From Phycisphaerae bacterium SM23_33 (lineage in GTDB: Bacteria > Planctomycetota > Phycisphaerae > SM23-33), in contig LJUF01000286.1 of NCBI GenBank assembly GCA_001303665.1, positions 1 through 6,128 on the forward strand: 6,128 nt of DNA, read 5' to 3'. The notes beneath the pieces are model-generated. The model saw nothing but the letters and a program-made list of their open reading frames with translations, made no database searches and had not been told where the DNA came from. Of this stretch, positions 5,706 to 6,128 are shown piece by piece. The translations under genes and the position numbers were made by a program. Position 1 is the stretch's first letter. Each line of letters opens with the position of its first letter.

Positions 5706-6128
5706 ATGCTGAATCAGTTTCAGCACGGGAATCAATCTCGGACTTCCCTGGACTTGGGGAAGACAGAAACGTCGGTTTCGCTGCAAGAGGGCCATGTTCG
5801 TCTATCCGGCGAGGCCCAGGTCTCCTTGGACGATCTGCGGATGATCGCGAATTGCGAAGATGCCATCTTTGCCGTGTGGGAATGCACGGTGGAGAAGGTT
5901 ATTCGGTTTTCGAATGCGACCCTACGGACGTACAAGCTGCGGCCGACGGCCGACTGGCCGGCCCTGGAAATCAGCGGTATCCTGATGCACAGGATCAAGG
6001 GAACGACGCCCAAGAGGGACGCAGAGGCCAAACTGCGCCTGGTCTCGCCCGTGCATGGCGCAGTGCTGGATACGTGTATGGGGTTAGGATATACGGCGAT
6101 CCTTGCCGCATCCACGGCCGACTCCGTG
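5706..6128 (+). CDS. Predicted SAM-dependent methyltransferase, COG2521-type, 3' end outside window
   Basis: The frame runs from ATG 5706 to the last base without a stop, giving 141 visible residues. Conserved-looking parts are SLDLGKTE (14-21), SLDDLRMIA (40-48), a segment RFSNATLRTYKLRPT (67-81), the linker EISGILMHRIKGTTP (88-102) and the SAM-binding motif I, VLDTCMGLGYTAI (120-132). This order (N-terminal small domain, MHR linker, then a Rossmann fold with VLDTCxGLGYTAI) matches, from memory, the COG2521 predicted methyltransferases, often annotated as spermine-synthase-like. The catalytic half is missing and the substrate is unknown; the protein is probably cytosolic. The start is not firm: the upstream AGGCG is a weak ribosome binding site, and GTG 5673 is an in-frame alternative adding 11 residues. 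GC in the first 180 bases is about 50-57%, lower than the neighbouring genes. Methyltransferase fold: confident; family: fairly confident. Confidence 0.75.
   Translation, partial: MLNQFQHGNQSRTSLDLGKTETSVSLQEGHVRLSGEAQVSLDDLRMIANCEDAIFAVWECTVEKVIRFSNATLRTYKLRPTADWPALEISGILMHRIKGTTPKRDAEAKLRLVSPVHGAVLDTCMGLGYTAILAASTADSV

Noticed and set aside
5732..6115. 127-codon minus-strand open frame at the right edge
   Set aside because: It is the shadow of the plus-strand methyltransferase, whose conserved motif I is unmistakable.

Overview
The window is high-GC bacterial DNA (hand counts reach 78% in the middle). Its content is typical of the large, GC-rich, polysaccharide-degrading genomes of the Planctomycetota and related phyla: a TPR/HEAT repeat protein, a DUF4038 (GH140-type) sugar hydrolase homologue and a secreted GH42-like protein with accessory Ig-like domains. 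The phylum is inferred from gene types and GC only; there is no marker gene.

Layout. Positions 3-1274 (+) hold the C-terminal part of a TPR plus HEAT-like repeat protein, open at the left edge. After a 66-base gap, 1341-2579 (+) encodes a DUF4038/apiosidase-like protein with a C-terminal collagen-binding-like beta domain and no visible signal peptide. It converges, across 56 bases containing a GC-rich inverted repeat, on a large minus-strand gene (5245 down to 2636). That gene encodes an 869-residue exported GH42-type protein: signal peptide, Ig-like domain, TIM barrel, trimerisation-like Rossmann domain and C-terminal beta domains. A 460-base non-coding stretch (5246-5705) follows. It holds this gene's leader and ribosome binding site, an imperfect hairpin, and a degenerate sequence laid out like the 3' half of a tRNA with a CAT anticodon. 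From 5706 (+) to the right edge runs the start of a methyltransferase of the COG2521 type (motif I VLDTCMGLGYTAI), truncated by the window end. Its first part has clearly lower GC (about 50-55%) than the left and middle of the window.

How the genes relate. The two carbohydrate-active enzyme homologues lie tail to tail and may serve glycan breakdown, one outside the cytoplasm and the other, as the start is read here, inside. Both appear to lack one canonical catalytic acid in my by-eye alignment, which is the most checkable oddity of the window. I see no CRISPR array, insertion sequence, rRNA, intact tRNA or obvious defence system, and no convincing new multi-gene system.
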